A DNA stretch of 64,000 nt. Source: Colocasia esculenta (Eukaryota; Streptophyta; Magnoliopsida; Alismatales; Araceae). The position numbers and the translations under genes were made by a program. The stretch lies in contig JACBKR010001264.1 of assembly GCA_014218235.1 (NCBI GenBank), forward strand, positions 2,108,001 through 2,172,000, written 5' to 3'. Positions 24,801 through 36,010 of this stretch are shown in pieces. The notes under the pieces were generated by a model, which was not told the DNA's origin, ran no database searches, and was given only the letters and a program-made list of their open reading frames with translations. The first letter of the stretch is position 1. Each line of letters begins with the position of its first letter.

Positions 24801-25067
24801 AGCTTTGGTTATGTTGTCTACAGGCTACATGGTGCATTTAGGTTCTTTATGTTTCCCAACTGCGAGTACAATTCGTTGTTCATACTGCATAAACACACCC
24901 GGGAGCATTCTTCTGTTGTGGAGTGGGTCAAGTCTCTGGATGAACTGAAAGGGAAGAACAGTAGTTTAAAAGAAAGCAAGGGTGGGCTGGGACTTTGGAC
25001 CCCCTATCCTGGAGATCTGAAATCAGTTAAACTACCACATGTTACAAGAACATCCCCTGCAGGCTGA
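12838..25067 (+). CDS. DUF616 (TOD1/MUCI70-like) glycosyltransferase gene, 3' four exons, one 1-nt deletion
   Basis: Exons 12838-13019, 22577-22986, 23072-23255 and 24694-25067, all with GT..AG introns. The product matches the DUF616 glycosyltransferase-like domain, a Golgi/endomembrane family involved in cell-wall polysaccharide and sphingolipid-related functions. Diagnostic segments: SIPLADDPDTVVIPEG and LFGGHESWKQREESF (exon 1 seen), VHCGFIKGG, CRFVVASGIFDGYD, GGKWVGIWRL, LTHRLFPQAQYSIWIDGK (a likely acceptor/metal region), YEEADAIKRRKRYARPLID, AVIIREHTALNN, PRDQLSFGYVVYRL, GLWTPYPGDL; stop at 25065-25067. Exon lengths 182, 410, 184 and 374 are one nucleotide short of in-frame, and exon 3 loses frame at about 23117-23120 before YEEAD. 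This is either a real lesion or an assembly indel. N-terminal exons with the expected membrane anchor were not found. Confidence 0.85.
13750..14650 (+). repeat. LTR-like block with hairpin-forming tandem repeats
   Basis: Four to five units of about 29 bp at 14025-14165 each contain a CCGGGAGG..CCTCCCGG inverted pair. A TATA-like CTTATAAAAAGGGA follows at about 14298-14311, then a purine-rich leader-like region and a T-rich, ATG-poor tail. This order is like the U3/R/U5 of an LTR, so it may be a solo LTR in plus orientation. TG..CA ends and a target duplication were not found. The open frames here (13799-14158 and overlapping ones) follow the repeats and are not believed. Confidence 0.35.
14925..16131. 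mobile_element. foldback element of the CATGGATGGCA type, copy 2
   Basis: Ends are CATGGATGCCAAAATTGG and, inverted, ATGGATGGCAAAATCG. The 8-bp word GTGGGAGG lies at 14917-14924 and again at 16132-16139. GATCGG-rich arms flank two inverted copies of a ~370-bp AT-rich module (about 15150-15530 and 15590-15960), so most of the element can fold into one long hairpin. The same module occurs in the Mutator-like elements at 9.8 kb and 36.0 kb, although the ends are different. Confidence 0.75.
16140..20690 (+). pseudogene. L1-type LINE, decayed, in the DUF616 intron
   Basis: Plus strand. An ORF1-like region (16255-16719, with a FLSLHRWPSLMGT segment) is followed by degenerate GC-rich sequence. The apurinic endonuclease region is at 17935-18545 (FSWDFTGVYGPQ, LAGDFNVVAHPSEKSG, and LSDHSPIL at about 18525), interrupted by a 97-bp element at 18298-18394. 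Reverse transcriptase fragments follow at about 18950-19600 (QIYIVLIPKKKD, GAFIRRRHILD, LKLDFEKTYDRV); then an internal deletion removes the YADD part. zf-RVT segments are at 20058-20265 (PPCVFCGIVDECIDHIF) and the C-terminus (HATLWIIWGERN) ends at 20540. The 3' end has an A-rich tail near 20682-20690. Many stops and frameshifts. The 5' end is uncertain and could reach back to about 14650 around the foldback element. Confidence 0.75.
18298..18394. mobile_element. short CATGG-type inverted-repeat element, copy 3, inside the LINE
   Basis: 97 bp with ends CATGGAAGGCAGAAT and inverted CATGGAAGACAGGAT, flanked by an exact 8-bp duplication TGTCGGGT at 18290-18297 and 18395-18402. The interior again consists of GATCGG/CCGATT words. 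It interrupts the LINE endonuclease region: the coding sequence before and after it joins once it and one duplication copy are removed, so it is younger than the LINE. Confidence 0.8.
21326..21814 (+). mobile_element. 5'-truncated LINE insertion with 13-bp TSD and poly(A)
   Basis: The exact 13-bp repeat TAACATTGAGGAG lies at 21313-21325 and 21815-21827. The insertion starts within the C-terminal coding part shared with the LINE at 20289-20540 (a HATLWMIWGERNMRIFSR segment), passes through a T-rich and then G-rich stretch, and ends in 15 A. Target duplication, 5' truncation and poly(A) are the signature of target-primed reverse transcription. The 3' part (about 21700-21797) contains a TTATTTGGGGTTGGCTATA motif that the LINE at 20.5-20.7 kb lacks. 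Confidence 0.9.
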
Positions 25068-28000
25068 GAAGACAATTCAACCTATTCTTTCTGATTATGA
25101 TAGGGGTGACTCTTCAACGACTTTATCCGAAAGTATAATGTCCTTTTGTTGTGGCTTCATGTTTAAGGTTTGGACACGATCACCACCAAGCGGATCCACA
25201 AGGAACCTGTGTAATTTTGATCACAATTCACATTTTGGGAGCTGCAGCCTTCTAGTCAGACGCAGCTCCAATTGGTGAACTCATCTGCGGCACCTCCAGT
25301 TGGGCAACATATTTGAAGAAGGCATGTTATGTCGCAAACTATCTGATGACGCAGGGGCTAAAAGTTGCCCACTTCTTCCTGTCATAGCTGCAGTAACAGC
25401 CTGTGAAGCTTTGCTTCTTATGGACGTGGTGGAAACCCCAGTCGAATTAAATGCCGATTAATTTCCCTTGGTCATGCTGCAAGCTTACAGAAAGGCTGCC
25501 CAAGGGTGAAGAGTCTCTCAAATTTCGATTCACTGTGTGTATCTGTCGCAATGTATTTCTGTAATGGACTACTTGATTCTTTTGTAATGACCAAATTGGC
25601 TTCTCATTGTGACAGATTTTATCCGGCCTTCTTGTTTGATTGTGGGAATAATCTTCGTGTTGCCCTTTCTTGCTACATTTTACATAATTTTGTGATTCTC
25701 CGTATTTTGGTCTTAGTTATTTGCTCTCTTTCATGTCGTGTAGCTGTTTTCCTTTCATTTCGTCCACGGGTGTGTAACGAGTTTTCGTTGGCTTATCTAA
25801 TTTAAATTACGTGAAGGTGATGACATGTATAAATAAGAAATTTTTTATTGAGAAATGACAAAAGAGTTGATGAAATTTAGAAGTGTTTTGCCTTTTATTT
25901 TGTCATCATCGTGGATCATTGAGCAAGTATTACTCATATGTATATTATATTTTTTTGTCACTTTATTGCCACATTTCTCACCGTTTGTTTAGGATATAGA
26001 AAAGAAAATGATAGGCAGGCTGTCAAAGAGAGATAGATGACGAGGTTAAAAAACCGAGAGAGAGATCATATTCTAGCAGATCTAGCATAGTAATCATGTC
26101 ATAGGATAAGTTATTTAGAATTAGATCAGATAAATACTATCTTATAATATTTAAAACAATAATATTAAATCAGATTATTTTTTACAAATAAAAGTAAAAA
26201 TTATTTTTTATAAATCATATGAGGCGGAGACTTGAACCTAGATCTTAATAGGATTTACATCTCTTTTACTCAAATTAATTAGGCTAATTAGTTTCAAAAT
26301 AGAACAAATTAGTTAGGAGTATTTAACTGTAACATGGAGGTATTTACTTTAATAAAATTTAACGTATTTTGTAACAGAGGATAATATTTATTGTAATGAA
26401 TTGCAGTTTTATCATAGATTAAAAATAAGTCAAACATTATGATAGAGATTTTTAATTAATTTGAGATTTTTAATTAATTTATTTTTTTATTAGATTTTCT
26501 TATTTTTAAAATTTGTGAATTTTATTGCTGCTCCAATTCTTTCATTCATAAAGATACATTTTCATACCTGCAGATTGTTATATGGGACGAGTTTGCATTA
26601 GTACTTGAACATGATGGGCATTGGACTCCTATTTGGTTGAGTGCTTGGTGGTACTTATCCTCATATATATTATCTTTTCTTGTAGACCCATAGAATATCT
26701 AGATGGTTCTCTGCACTATGTTCAATTCTGCGAAAGATTTGAACTTAGGAGTCAGTTTAGTTGTATGTAAAATAGTGAGAAATACCCAAAGATTTCACAT
26801 CAGCACCCCACCCATCAGGAAAGCTCCTCCCAACAGTTTGAATCTTTCAATGTTCATCTATTACAGCATAAAAATCAGCTGCCATATCCCTCTGAACATC
26901 CACATTCAACCATGACTTCAAGCATCTCCACACACCACCATCGTTCTGCCCACACTTCTAGGTGCATTTCCCAAAAGACAAAGCCTCAATTACGAATATC
27001 AATTCACCATCAGTGCTTGGGCATGCATCTGCCTTGTATCTCTTAGACCTCTATCATCCCGTTTAACGCATGACCCACCTATCTCACCTTAACCATTTTC
27101 CTCTGTAGATGGAGTTGGACACCCCAAACATCAGCACAGAAAGTTGGGTTCCTTCTGGTTATTCTTAGCTACTCCAAGCTCTTGTCACACAGCTCCAGCT
27201 ATGTTTCCTCCCAAATGGGCATGGAACCTAGATTTTCTCATAACCCAAGTCCCAAGGGCCATACCTTCCATGTGCCCATGCCCCAAGGTGTATCCTAACT
27301 GTTGCTTGTTTGCTTGCACCTGAACATCCTATCCCTTGCTCTGAATTGCTGGACAGGAAGGGCCTCCTGTGTATCCATGCCAATCTCCTCATCAGAAAGG
27401 TGCATCCAAGCCTTCCTAACAGGCCCTGCAGTGGCAGCTTCTTCCAGCATTTGGCTCCTTCTACTTGTCTCTTTTCTCCCCAGAACGTGGTGGTGCTCAA
27501 TGTGACTATTCTTTAGAAGCACTGAGCAGGCATAGTAATAGGAACAAGATGGGAGCATGAGTTATTGTTACCCTAAGAATTACACTGGGAAATAGGAGTG
27601 GGAAAAATGGAGTTCTTTATGGCAAAAAATGTGGATCCTGCTTCTAATACGAAACCTCCTAAAAGATACAAAATTATAAAAAGATGCAAAATTACTGGTT
27701 TGATGCACCAGACACCAGCACCATTCTGCTTAGAGGGTTGACCTTCCTAGCCACCATCATTCTTTCCCATCAAACTTCCTGTCATGTCTCACATTCCCTA
27801 TTTTCTTCTGCACCTTGTATATCACCTTCTCCTATCTTGTTAGTTGCTACCTGCTACTGTTGCCACATTAGCATATGATATTGTTTTATGTAGTGCTTTA
27901 GAATGCAGACAGTGTTATCTTATTCTTCATCCTATTAGTCACTGCTCATTTTTTGAAGTTAATTGGAACTTAGTCCTATTTGAGGAAGCTTTTTGTAGTC

Positions 28001-28758
28001 CAATTTCTGGCATGTGTGAAGTGATCATTTAATATGCCTAAACCACTTTCGGACTGTTTTCTCTTCTGTCCGTTTTGTTTGGTCATTCTATCTTCATGGA
28101 CACCATTTGTGATGTTTTCTTCTTTATTAAATGTCTTGTCTTGCCCGCCACTTCTTTCCAGTGCCCAGTATTTTCTTCTTGCAGAAAGAGTAAGGGCTCC
28201 CAATGAAGGTTAGAGATCTACCATAACTCTTCATATTTCAGTCTTCAAATTAGAGTCCCCGTGGAAGCCTGCGAAGTATATATCACGGATTGAAACTTCA
28301 TGATGCAACATGCACTGTGAATCCATAATTAAATGAAAATTTGGTGGACTAAACTGGGTAGAACGTCCTAAAAGGTACTCTTTAGTCTTGTTTTGAGCTT
28401 GGAGCATATGAAGTGTCGAGCTGCGAACATAATTATATTCCACTCCCCTTGCTCTCGGCTCCAGTTGTAAGCCATTTACAAAAACTTGATTTGCGGGTGC
28501 TAGTACTTGTCCATGTCTGGACAAGGGATATCCACGTAACAAATAAATGATTGGATCAATCCTGGATCTGGCAACATATGTCTCGTCCTGATTTGATCTG
28601 AGATAAGATTTTACCTGGTTCTGACTGTTCTATGTAGTTATTTTCAGGCATAATTTGATGGGGGCCATTTTCTGGGCATTCTATGCCTTTGCATCTAAAT
28701 GGTACCATTGTGGTGTTGTTTCTCACTTTTGAAACGTATTGGTTTCGGCCGATACTTA
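25068..28758. other. gene-free stretch downstream of DUF616
   Basis: 25068 to about 25800 is probably the 3' untranslated region and flank of the DUF616 gene; its first part is repeated at 63919-64000. The rest is AT-rich (26040-26560) or neutral DNA with no family I recognise. Frames at 27228-27558 and 28231-28542 on the minus strand are of chance size and have no known motif. Confidence 0.5.
26220..26295 (-). repeat. possible tRNA-derived SINE head
   Basis: On the minus strand, a B-box-like AGGTTCAAGTCTCC (about 26225-26240) follows an A-box-like TTAGCCTAATTAATTTG by a tRNA-like distance. No tail or target duplication is clear. Weak. Confidence 0.25.
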
Positions 28759-28763
28759 CATCC

Positions 28764-29762
28764 TGTTGTTAAAATAGTGAATATGACATAAAACATGGTA
28801 AATCAGTGCAAATCGTATGGCACAATAAGAAATAACATGTTCACGCACACCCCGAAAACAGAAATACATCATGAGATTATGCATTATAAACATGGCGATG
28901 ACAGAATAATTAAGAACCGTAACAAGACTGTGGAGGCGTTCCATAATGGAACTTGCCTTAGAGAAAGTATCTCCCCCACTATACGGTGCGATTGGGGTCC
29001 GGTGACCTTCTCCCAGGGTACAACCACGAGACACGGAATCGGTCTCGCACAAGATCGACTCCGTAAAACGAAAGCTATACATTAAACCTAATCCTCTACA
29101 GTTAGGGTAGAAAGCATGCACCGAACACCGTAGAGAGCGTCCGATGATGACCACGGCGGCTCGAACGCCGGAGAGCGATAGCGCACCCGAATGGAAGAGT
29201 GGCCGGTAGTGACCTCGCAGAGTAGTCCGGCACGGAGAGAGGACGAGAGAGAGAGCAGCGGTGTTGCGAGTGGTTTCTCAGCACAGACAGTCAACAGACA
29301 TTTCAACTTCGGTAACCGCGATTAGGGAGGCCCTAATCACTATATGAGACGCCTCACGCCCGCAAAGCCAAGACAATGGGCCAGTTTAATGAACCGGCCC
29401 AAACAGACCCAATCTCTCCAAGAAAAGGGGAAAACGCAAAAATAATAGGCAAAAAGATACCAAGGCAAGCCGACAGGACCACGCCATCACACGCGCGCGC
29501 GCGCCCAGCCCTGCCCGGCCCGGCGGCGCGCGTGTGTGATATGGTCCAGCATACCCCCATCTTTGTCTATAAGACATAGTCTCATGAACATTGGGGTTAT
29601 GAAGCCCTACATCTCCTTAGAGATTTCTCATGTGGAACTAAATCTCTCACATAAGAGACAAGGCTTGCACACCTTTTTATGCACCTTTTTACTTTATCAA
29701 ACTTTTGTGTTTCTTTCTCCCTTTCTTAAATTGCCCCTCATAAAACCACTTTTTACCCAACA
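28764..29762 (-). repeat. copia 3' LTR
   Basis: 999 bp; its outer edge touches the CATCC duplication and its inner edge the polypurine tract. It contains a GC-rich run with alternating CGCG at about 29490-29535 and repeated AGAGAG words. Compared with the other LTR it lacks about 20 bp near its left end. Confidence 0.9.
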
Positions 29763-29775
29763 TTCCCCCACAAAC
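29763..29775 (-). other. polypurine tract
   Basis: On the minus strand this reads GTTTGTGGGGGAA immediately before the 3' LTR, the expected plus-strand primer site. Confidence 0.8.
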
Positions 29776-30289
29776 ACAAGGTTTGATAATGAGGAATAAA
29801 CATCAGAGGATAAACATACCATGCTTTCAGTAAAGGTACCTTTCAGGTTTGAACCTTTATCTAAGTATTCCAAATCTTACTCCACAGAATTGAAGTGAAC
29901 TAAGTCTTGAACTTGATTCTTTAGGGTGAGAGTTGTCAAAGGAAACAACATGATATAGGTTAAGATAGCAATCGTAAAGGTGGAGCATTATGGCCATACG
30001 CCCTTTCCTGTATCATAAGTACATTTAGGAATAACCCAATTCCTTAACTGTGGCCCTACAGTAGTACTTATTTAGGTGGGCTTCTCCAAGGATGCACTGC
30101 TGACATCTTGCCTTACCAGGCTTGAACCCATTAAGAGTATACAACTCATCCTAATCTTGCAGTTATAGGCACTAGCTTTAGGATTCAGGGGAGGAACTCA
30201 GATATGAGATATCTAATAATTTGAGTGCCTACCAGTTCTCTCAATCAGCTTGTTATTACCACATTGAACCTTCTTTGTAGGATCTCTAC

Positions 30290-33200
30290 TCAGATAGGTT
30301 GGGTTGCTACTGAAGGAGAACTTCTGATGGGTTTCAGTCCCATCCCCATCCTAAATTTCTGGACTTGAATTTTATTCAGTCCCTTAGTCAGAGGATCAGC
30401 TGTGTTGTCCTTGGTACCAACAAAATCCACATATATCACTCCCTGAGACACTAACTCCCTTACAGATTTCAATCTGAGTTGGATGTGCCTCCTTTCTTTC
30501 TGATTATACTTTGAACTTTTGATCTTGGCAATTGTAGTCATATTATCACAATGCACAGAGATCGCAGGTATAGGCTTACTCATCAGGGGAAGTTCAGAAA
30601 GAAGACCCTTGATCCATTCAGCCTCCATGTCAGTGGTGTCCAAAGCACACAATTCAGCCTCAAAAGTAGACCGAGATAAAATGGTTTGCTTAGTCGACCT
30701 CCAGGCGACAACACCACCTCCCAGGGTAAAGACATACCCTGTGACACCATTGCTCCCTGAGTTTTCAGCTATCCAGCTTGCATCACTATATCCTTCAAGG
30801 ACAACAAAGAATTTCCCAAAATGCAAGCCTAGAGTCATAGTACCTTTCATGTACCTCAGAACCCTATCCAAGCCTTCCCAGTGAGTATGGTCAGGACAAC
30901 TAGTGTATCTATTGAGTTTAGACACTGCATATGAAATGTTAGGTCTAGTACAGTTTGCAAGATACATTAAGCTTCCTATAACTTGGGAATACCGCAATTG
31001 AGACACAGGAGTGCCATTTTTATTCTTACAGAAAACTCTAGAAGGATCATAGGGTGTACAGACAGCTTTGCAATTCTTATAACCAAATTTCTCTAACACT
31101 TTCTCAATATAATGAGACTGAGAAATAGCTATCCCTTCAACTGATCTAGTCAGCTTTAGTCCCAGAATTACACTAGCTTCACCCATATCCTTCATCTCAA
31201 AGTTTCTACTCAAGAATGATTTAGTCTCAATTATCATTCCCAGATTGTTGCCGAACAACAAAATGTCATCTACATACATACATAGGACAACACAATCATC
31301 ACCATCTATCTTGTAGTAAACACACTTATCAGACTCATTGACTTCAAAGCCAAATGACATGATAGTCATGTCAAAATTTTCATGCCATTGCTTAGGGGCT
31401 TGTTTCAATCCATATAAGGATTTAACAAGTCTACAAACTTTGTTTCCACTACCAGGTGCTGTAAACCCTTCAGGCTGATCCATATAGATCTCTTCATCAA
31501 GATCACCATTAAGAAAGACAGTCTTAACATCCATTTGATGGATAGTCAGATCATATATGGAAGCCAAAGTAATCAGTACCCTAATAGTGGTAATCCTGGT
31601 TATAGGGGAATATGTATCAAAATAGTCTATCCCCTCCATCTGTTTGAACCCCTTAGCAACTAACCTAGCTTTAAACTTGTTAATGGTCCCATCAGGATTT
31701 AGCTTCTTCTTAAAGACCCATTTGCATCCAATGGTTTTAGAACCAGGAGGAGGATCGACCAACTCCCAAGTGCCATTAGTAATAATGGAATCCATTTCGC
31801 TCTTTATGGCTTCCTTCCAATGTCGTGCCTCAGGAGAGGCCATAGCATCCTTGAAGGTGGGAGGATCACCCTTGATTTGGAAAGCAATAAAATCACATCC
31901 AAAATCCTTGGCAATCTTTTGTCTTTTGCTCCTTCTAGGTTCTACTTCCTCTTCTTGACTATCAGAATCAGGATGAGAGCTGGATGCACTTGCCCCCACA
32001 TTTGTCATCCTTTCCACATGATCTGGAATGGATGAAGATGTGGATGGCCCAGTCTCAGAAGACACAGATTGAGGTAAACCAGTCTTCATGAGAAACACAA
32101 TCTCAAAGAATGTAGCATCACGAAACTCAACTATGGTGTTGACATCTATGCCAGGAATCTCAGACTTAATCACTAGAAACCCATACGCATAGTTGTTTTC
32201 AGCATAGCCTAGAAAGACCGTGTCAACTGTTTTAGATCGCAGCTTTTTCCTCTTGTGTTCAGGGACAAGTGCCTTAGCTAGGCACCCCCACACTTTAAGG
32301 TATTTCAAGATAGACTTTTTATTTCTCCAAAGTTCATATGGACTACTATCTTTGTGTTTCAGGGGAACATAATTCAGAATACGGCAAGCCGTATTCAATG
32401 CTTCCCCCCACATATAGTTAGGCAATCCTGAACTCTGCAGGAGAGAGTTGACCATGTCTATGAATACACGATTCTTTCGTTCAACTATCCCATTAGACTG
32501 TGGTGAATAGGGGGCAGTTGTCTCATGAATGATGCCATTGTCTTGGCAGTATTCACTAAACTGGTTGGAGGTATATTATCCACCCCTATCAGACCTCAAC
32601 CTCTTAAGCACCTGACTTGTTTGTGTTTCTGCTTCTTTCTTAAAGATGATAAATTTTTGTAAAGCATCATCCTTAGACTTAAGCAAATACACATAACAGT
32701 ATCTACTACAGTCATATATAAAGGTGATGAAATATTTTTTATGATCCCTAGTCAAAATGCCATTAAATTCACAGATATCAGAATGCACAAGATCCAGAAT
32801 TTCTGAATCTCTCACCACAGACTTAAACGGCTTTTTGGGCTGTTTAGCTTGTACACAGATATCACACCTTTTAGAATTATCAATAGCATAATTAGGAATC
32901 AATTTTAGGTTCATCATTCATTTCAAAGAATTGAAATTAATATGTCCTAAACGTCCATGCCATAAATTAGATAAATCAATGACATTATATGCCACAGAAA
33001 CAGATGTAGAAACAACATCAACATCTAAATTTTTATTCATCACATGGTTCACATACACTTTAAATAACCCATCAGATAAATAACATTTGCCAATAAAAGT
33101 TTTCTGACACAATATAACAACTTTATTACATTTAAAGTTCAACTCATAACCCTCCCTAACCAATCTAGAACCTGATAAGATGTTCCTCCTAACACTAGGA

Positions 33201-34321
33201 ACATGGTGCACACTGTGAAGAGACAGTACACGTCCTGAAGTAAACTTCAAATCCACACGTCCAATTCTCATCACACTTGCAGTGCTGCCATTACCCATCG
33301 TCACGGAGCAATCACTGGTGGCCTGATAAGACACAAAGTTAGCCCTGTCAGCACATAGATGTACATTGGCTCCAGTGTCTACTAACCACTCATTAGGTTC
33401 ATAAATAGTAAAAAGCTGAGGGTTTAGAAAAGCATACGTGTCACCAGAAGAGTCTCCACCGGTCACTACATTGACCTGAGCTGGATTTTCAGTAGTCTTA
33501 TGGGTCAACTTATCTTTCCGTTTGGGGCAATCCCCACAGAAATGACCCTTTTGACCACACACCCAGCATTCACCAGACTTCTTCTTCTTCTGTATCTTTC
33601 CTTTGGGTTTCATTTGTGTAGTGAAACCTGCCTTGGGTTTGCCTTTAACATATTTATTCTTATACTTTACCATAAAATTTGCACTAGCCTCTACAGGCAT
33701 CCCTGGTTTCTCATTTCTATGCTCCTCTTCAATGGCAATGGCCCTCATCAAGTCATCAAGAGAAATAGATCCCTTTCTATGTTTGAGAGCCATTCCAAAG
33801 TCCTACCAGGTCTTTGGAAATTTCTCAATTATGCACATGACTTGAAATATTTCAGGGAGTTTCATATCACCCTCTGCCAAGCCGTGGATCATTAGGAGAA
33901 ACTCATGTGCCTGTTCGGCTACAGATCTGTCCTCCAACATGTGAAACTTGAGGAACTTGCCTACGAAATACTTCTCCAGACCTTGGTCCTCCGTATTGTA
34001 TTTCCGGTCAAGTTCATCCCACAATGCCTTTGAGGTTAGGAATGTAGAAGAACTATAGACATCAAACAGGACGTCCGACAATGCAGTAAGTATGCACCCA
34101 TGTCCAAGTCTATCTTTCTCCTTCCATTCCTCAGCCTTAGTTGCACTTGCAGAATCGCCCTCAATCACTTTAGGAGGATCAGACTCTATAACCGTGATTA
34201 ACCCGATCATAGTGAACTAAATCTTCATCCGTTGTTGCCAACGTTTGAAGTGTTGCCCTGCAAATTTTGCAGGCATACCCGACATGTCCACTTTCGGGCT
34301 AAATGATGAGGATGAAGCCAT
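30290..34321 (-). pseudogene. Ty1/copia gag-pol polyprotein, four premature stops and no frameshift
   Basis: ATG at 34321-34319; one frame of 1344 codons down to the stop at 30292-30290. In order: gag with FKRWQQRM; zinc knuckle CWVCGQKGHFCGDC (about 33530-33575); protease with WLVDTGANVHLC (about 33350-33400); integrase with an LWHGRLGH zinc site, CDICVQAK and catalytic-type LVHSDICEF; reverse transcriptase with GCKWVFKKK, FKARLVAKGF, MDVKTVFLNGDL and YVDDILLFG; RNase H with EGYSDASW, SRSTFEAE and TKDNTADPLTKGL. In-frame stops at 34217-34219, 33803-33805, 32918-32920 and 32576-32578 each look like one substitution, and all pieces share one frame. The C-terminal 721 residues (reverse transcriptase and RNase H) remain open. 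Confidence 0.95.
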
Positions 34322-34342
34322 GATCAATACTTTCTCTAAGAC

Positions 34343-35363
34343 TGTTGTTAAAATAGTGGGAATATGGCATAAAACATGGCAATTCACCAACATGTAAATC
34401 AGTGCAAATCGTATGGCAAACACAATAAGAAATAACATGTTCACGGGCACACCCCGAAAACAGAAATACATCATGAGATTATGCATTATAAACATGGCGA
34501 TGACAGAATAATTAAGAACCGTACAAGACTATGGAGGCGTTCCATAATGGAACTTGCCTTAGAGAAAGTATCGCCCCCACTATACGGTGCGATTGGGGTC
34601 CGACGACCTTCTCCCAGGGTACAACCACGAGACACGGAATCGGTCTCGCACAAGATCAACTCCGTAAAACGAAAGCTACACAGTAAACCTAATCCTCTAC
34701 AATTAGGGTAGAAAGTATGCACCGAACACCGTAGAGAGCGTCCGATGATGACCACGGCGGCCCGAACGCCGGAGAGCGACAGCGCACCCAAACGGAAGAT
34801 TGGCCGGTAGCGACCTCGCAGAGCAGTCCGACACGGCGAAAGGACGAGAGAGAGAGCAGCGGTGTTGCGAGTGGTTCCTCATCACAGAGAGTCAACATGC
34901 GTTTCAACTTCGGTAACCGCGATTAGGGAGGCCCTAATCACTATATGAGATGCCCCACGCCCGCAAAGCCAAGACAATGGGCCAGTTCAATGAACCGGCC
35001 CAAACAGGCCCAATCTCTCCAAGAAAAGGGGAAAACACAAAAATAAGAGGCAAAAAGGTACCAAGGCAAGCCGACAGGACCACGCCATCACACGCGCGCT
35101 CCTGCCCAGCCCTGCCCGGCCCGGCGGCGTGCGTGTGTGATATGGTCCAGCATACCCCCATCTTTGTCTATAAGACATAGTCTCATGAACACTTGGGGTT
35201 ATGAAGCCCTACATCTCCTTAGAGATTTCTCATGTGAGACTAAAGCCCTCACATAAGAGACAAGGCTTGCACACCTTTTTATGCACCTTTTTACTTTATA
35301 AACTTTTGTGTTTCTTTCTCCCTTTCTTAAATTGCCCCTCATAAAACCACTTTTTACCCAACA
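34343..35363 (-). repeat. copia 5' LTR
   Basis: 1021 bp, same ends as the copy at 28764-29762. Only 21 nt separate its inner edge from the gag ATG, and they contain no recognisable tRNA-iMet primer-binding site, unlike the other LTR elements in this window. Confidence 0.9.
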
Positions 35364-35368
35364 CATCC

Positions 35369-36010
35369 ATGGTACTTTCTCCTTGTTTATGTTTCCTTTT
35401 TCTTGCCTTTTCACCGTTTTTTACCTAAACAATGCACGTGCCTGAAATTATCAACTGTGCTGGAAGTTATTCTTCAACTGTGACTTTGTAGCTTCTCTTG
35501 CTATTTGTTCATTTCATCTGCCTAACATATTTTCTACCTTAAATTTTGTAGCTAGAGATATTTTCCTAGCATGGTGAGAAGATAGATGGACTCACGGACA
35601 CGACACCTCTTGGGTATGGATGGCTCCACCGGCTGAGATGCAGCAGTAGACAAGGGCTGGCCCATAGATCATGAAGCCGAAGTTGTGAACTAACTCAAGC
35701 TTCACCGCAACCCCCACCACCACCACCAAAAAAAAAAAAAAACACTCAGAGAATGTTGGATTGGAAGTTTCGCAAGTCTTCAGTTTTGCTAGGATGACGA
35801 TGCTTAAGGGTATCTAATTTTACAAACAACTCAATAAATAGGGAAAGAAAACTCTATTTGTCAGAGCTTTGAACAAGAAAACATTCTGTTTCTCAATCAG
35901 CTGGTTTTTGATGACTTTTAGGAGGAACAGATTCTTGTTTATGGCTTTGTACAGGGCATGAGTGGGCATTCCTGCAACATAGTTTGAGTTTCAAATTTCA
36001 ATTGGACTCC
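35369..36010. other. non-coding, no recognised feature
   Basis: The target-site side of the copia element continues into neutral to AT-rich DNA with a CCACCACCACC then A-rich run at 35712-35742. No gene or element was recognised. Confidence 0.5.

Larger units (their letters stand above)
28764..35363 (-). mobile_element. complete-length Ty1/copia retrotransposon, 5-bp TSD
   Basis: Two LTRs (28764-29762 and 34343-35363) with TG..CA ends, beginning TGTTGTTAAAATAGTG and ending TTTTTACCCAACA, enclose one polyprotein frame on the minus strand. The 5-bp duplication CATCC lies at 28759-28763 and 35364-35368. A polypurine tract follows at 29763-29775. Domain order gag, protease, integrase, reverse transcriptase, RNase H is that of Ty1/copia. 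The LTRs differ in length (999 and 1021 bp) through small indels, so the insertion is not very recent. Confidence 0.95.

Noticed and set aside
28231..28542. 103-codon minus-strand frame
   Set aside because: No motif of any family I know; size is within chance expectation for this composition.
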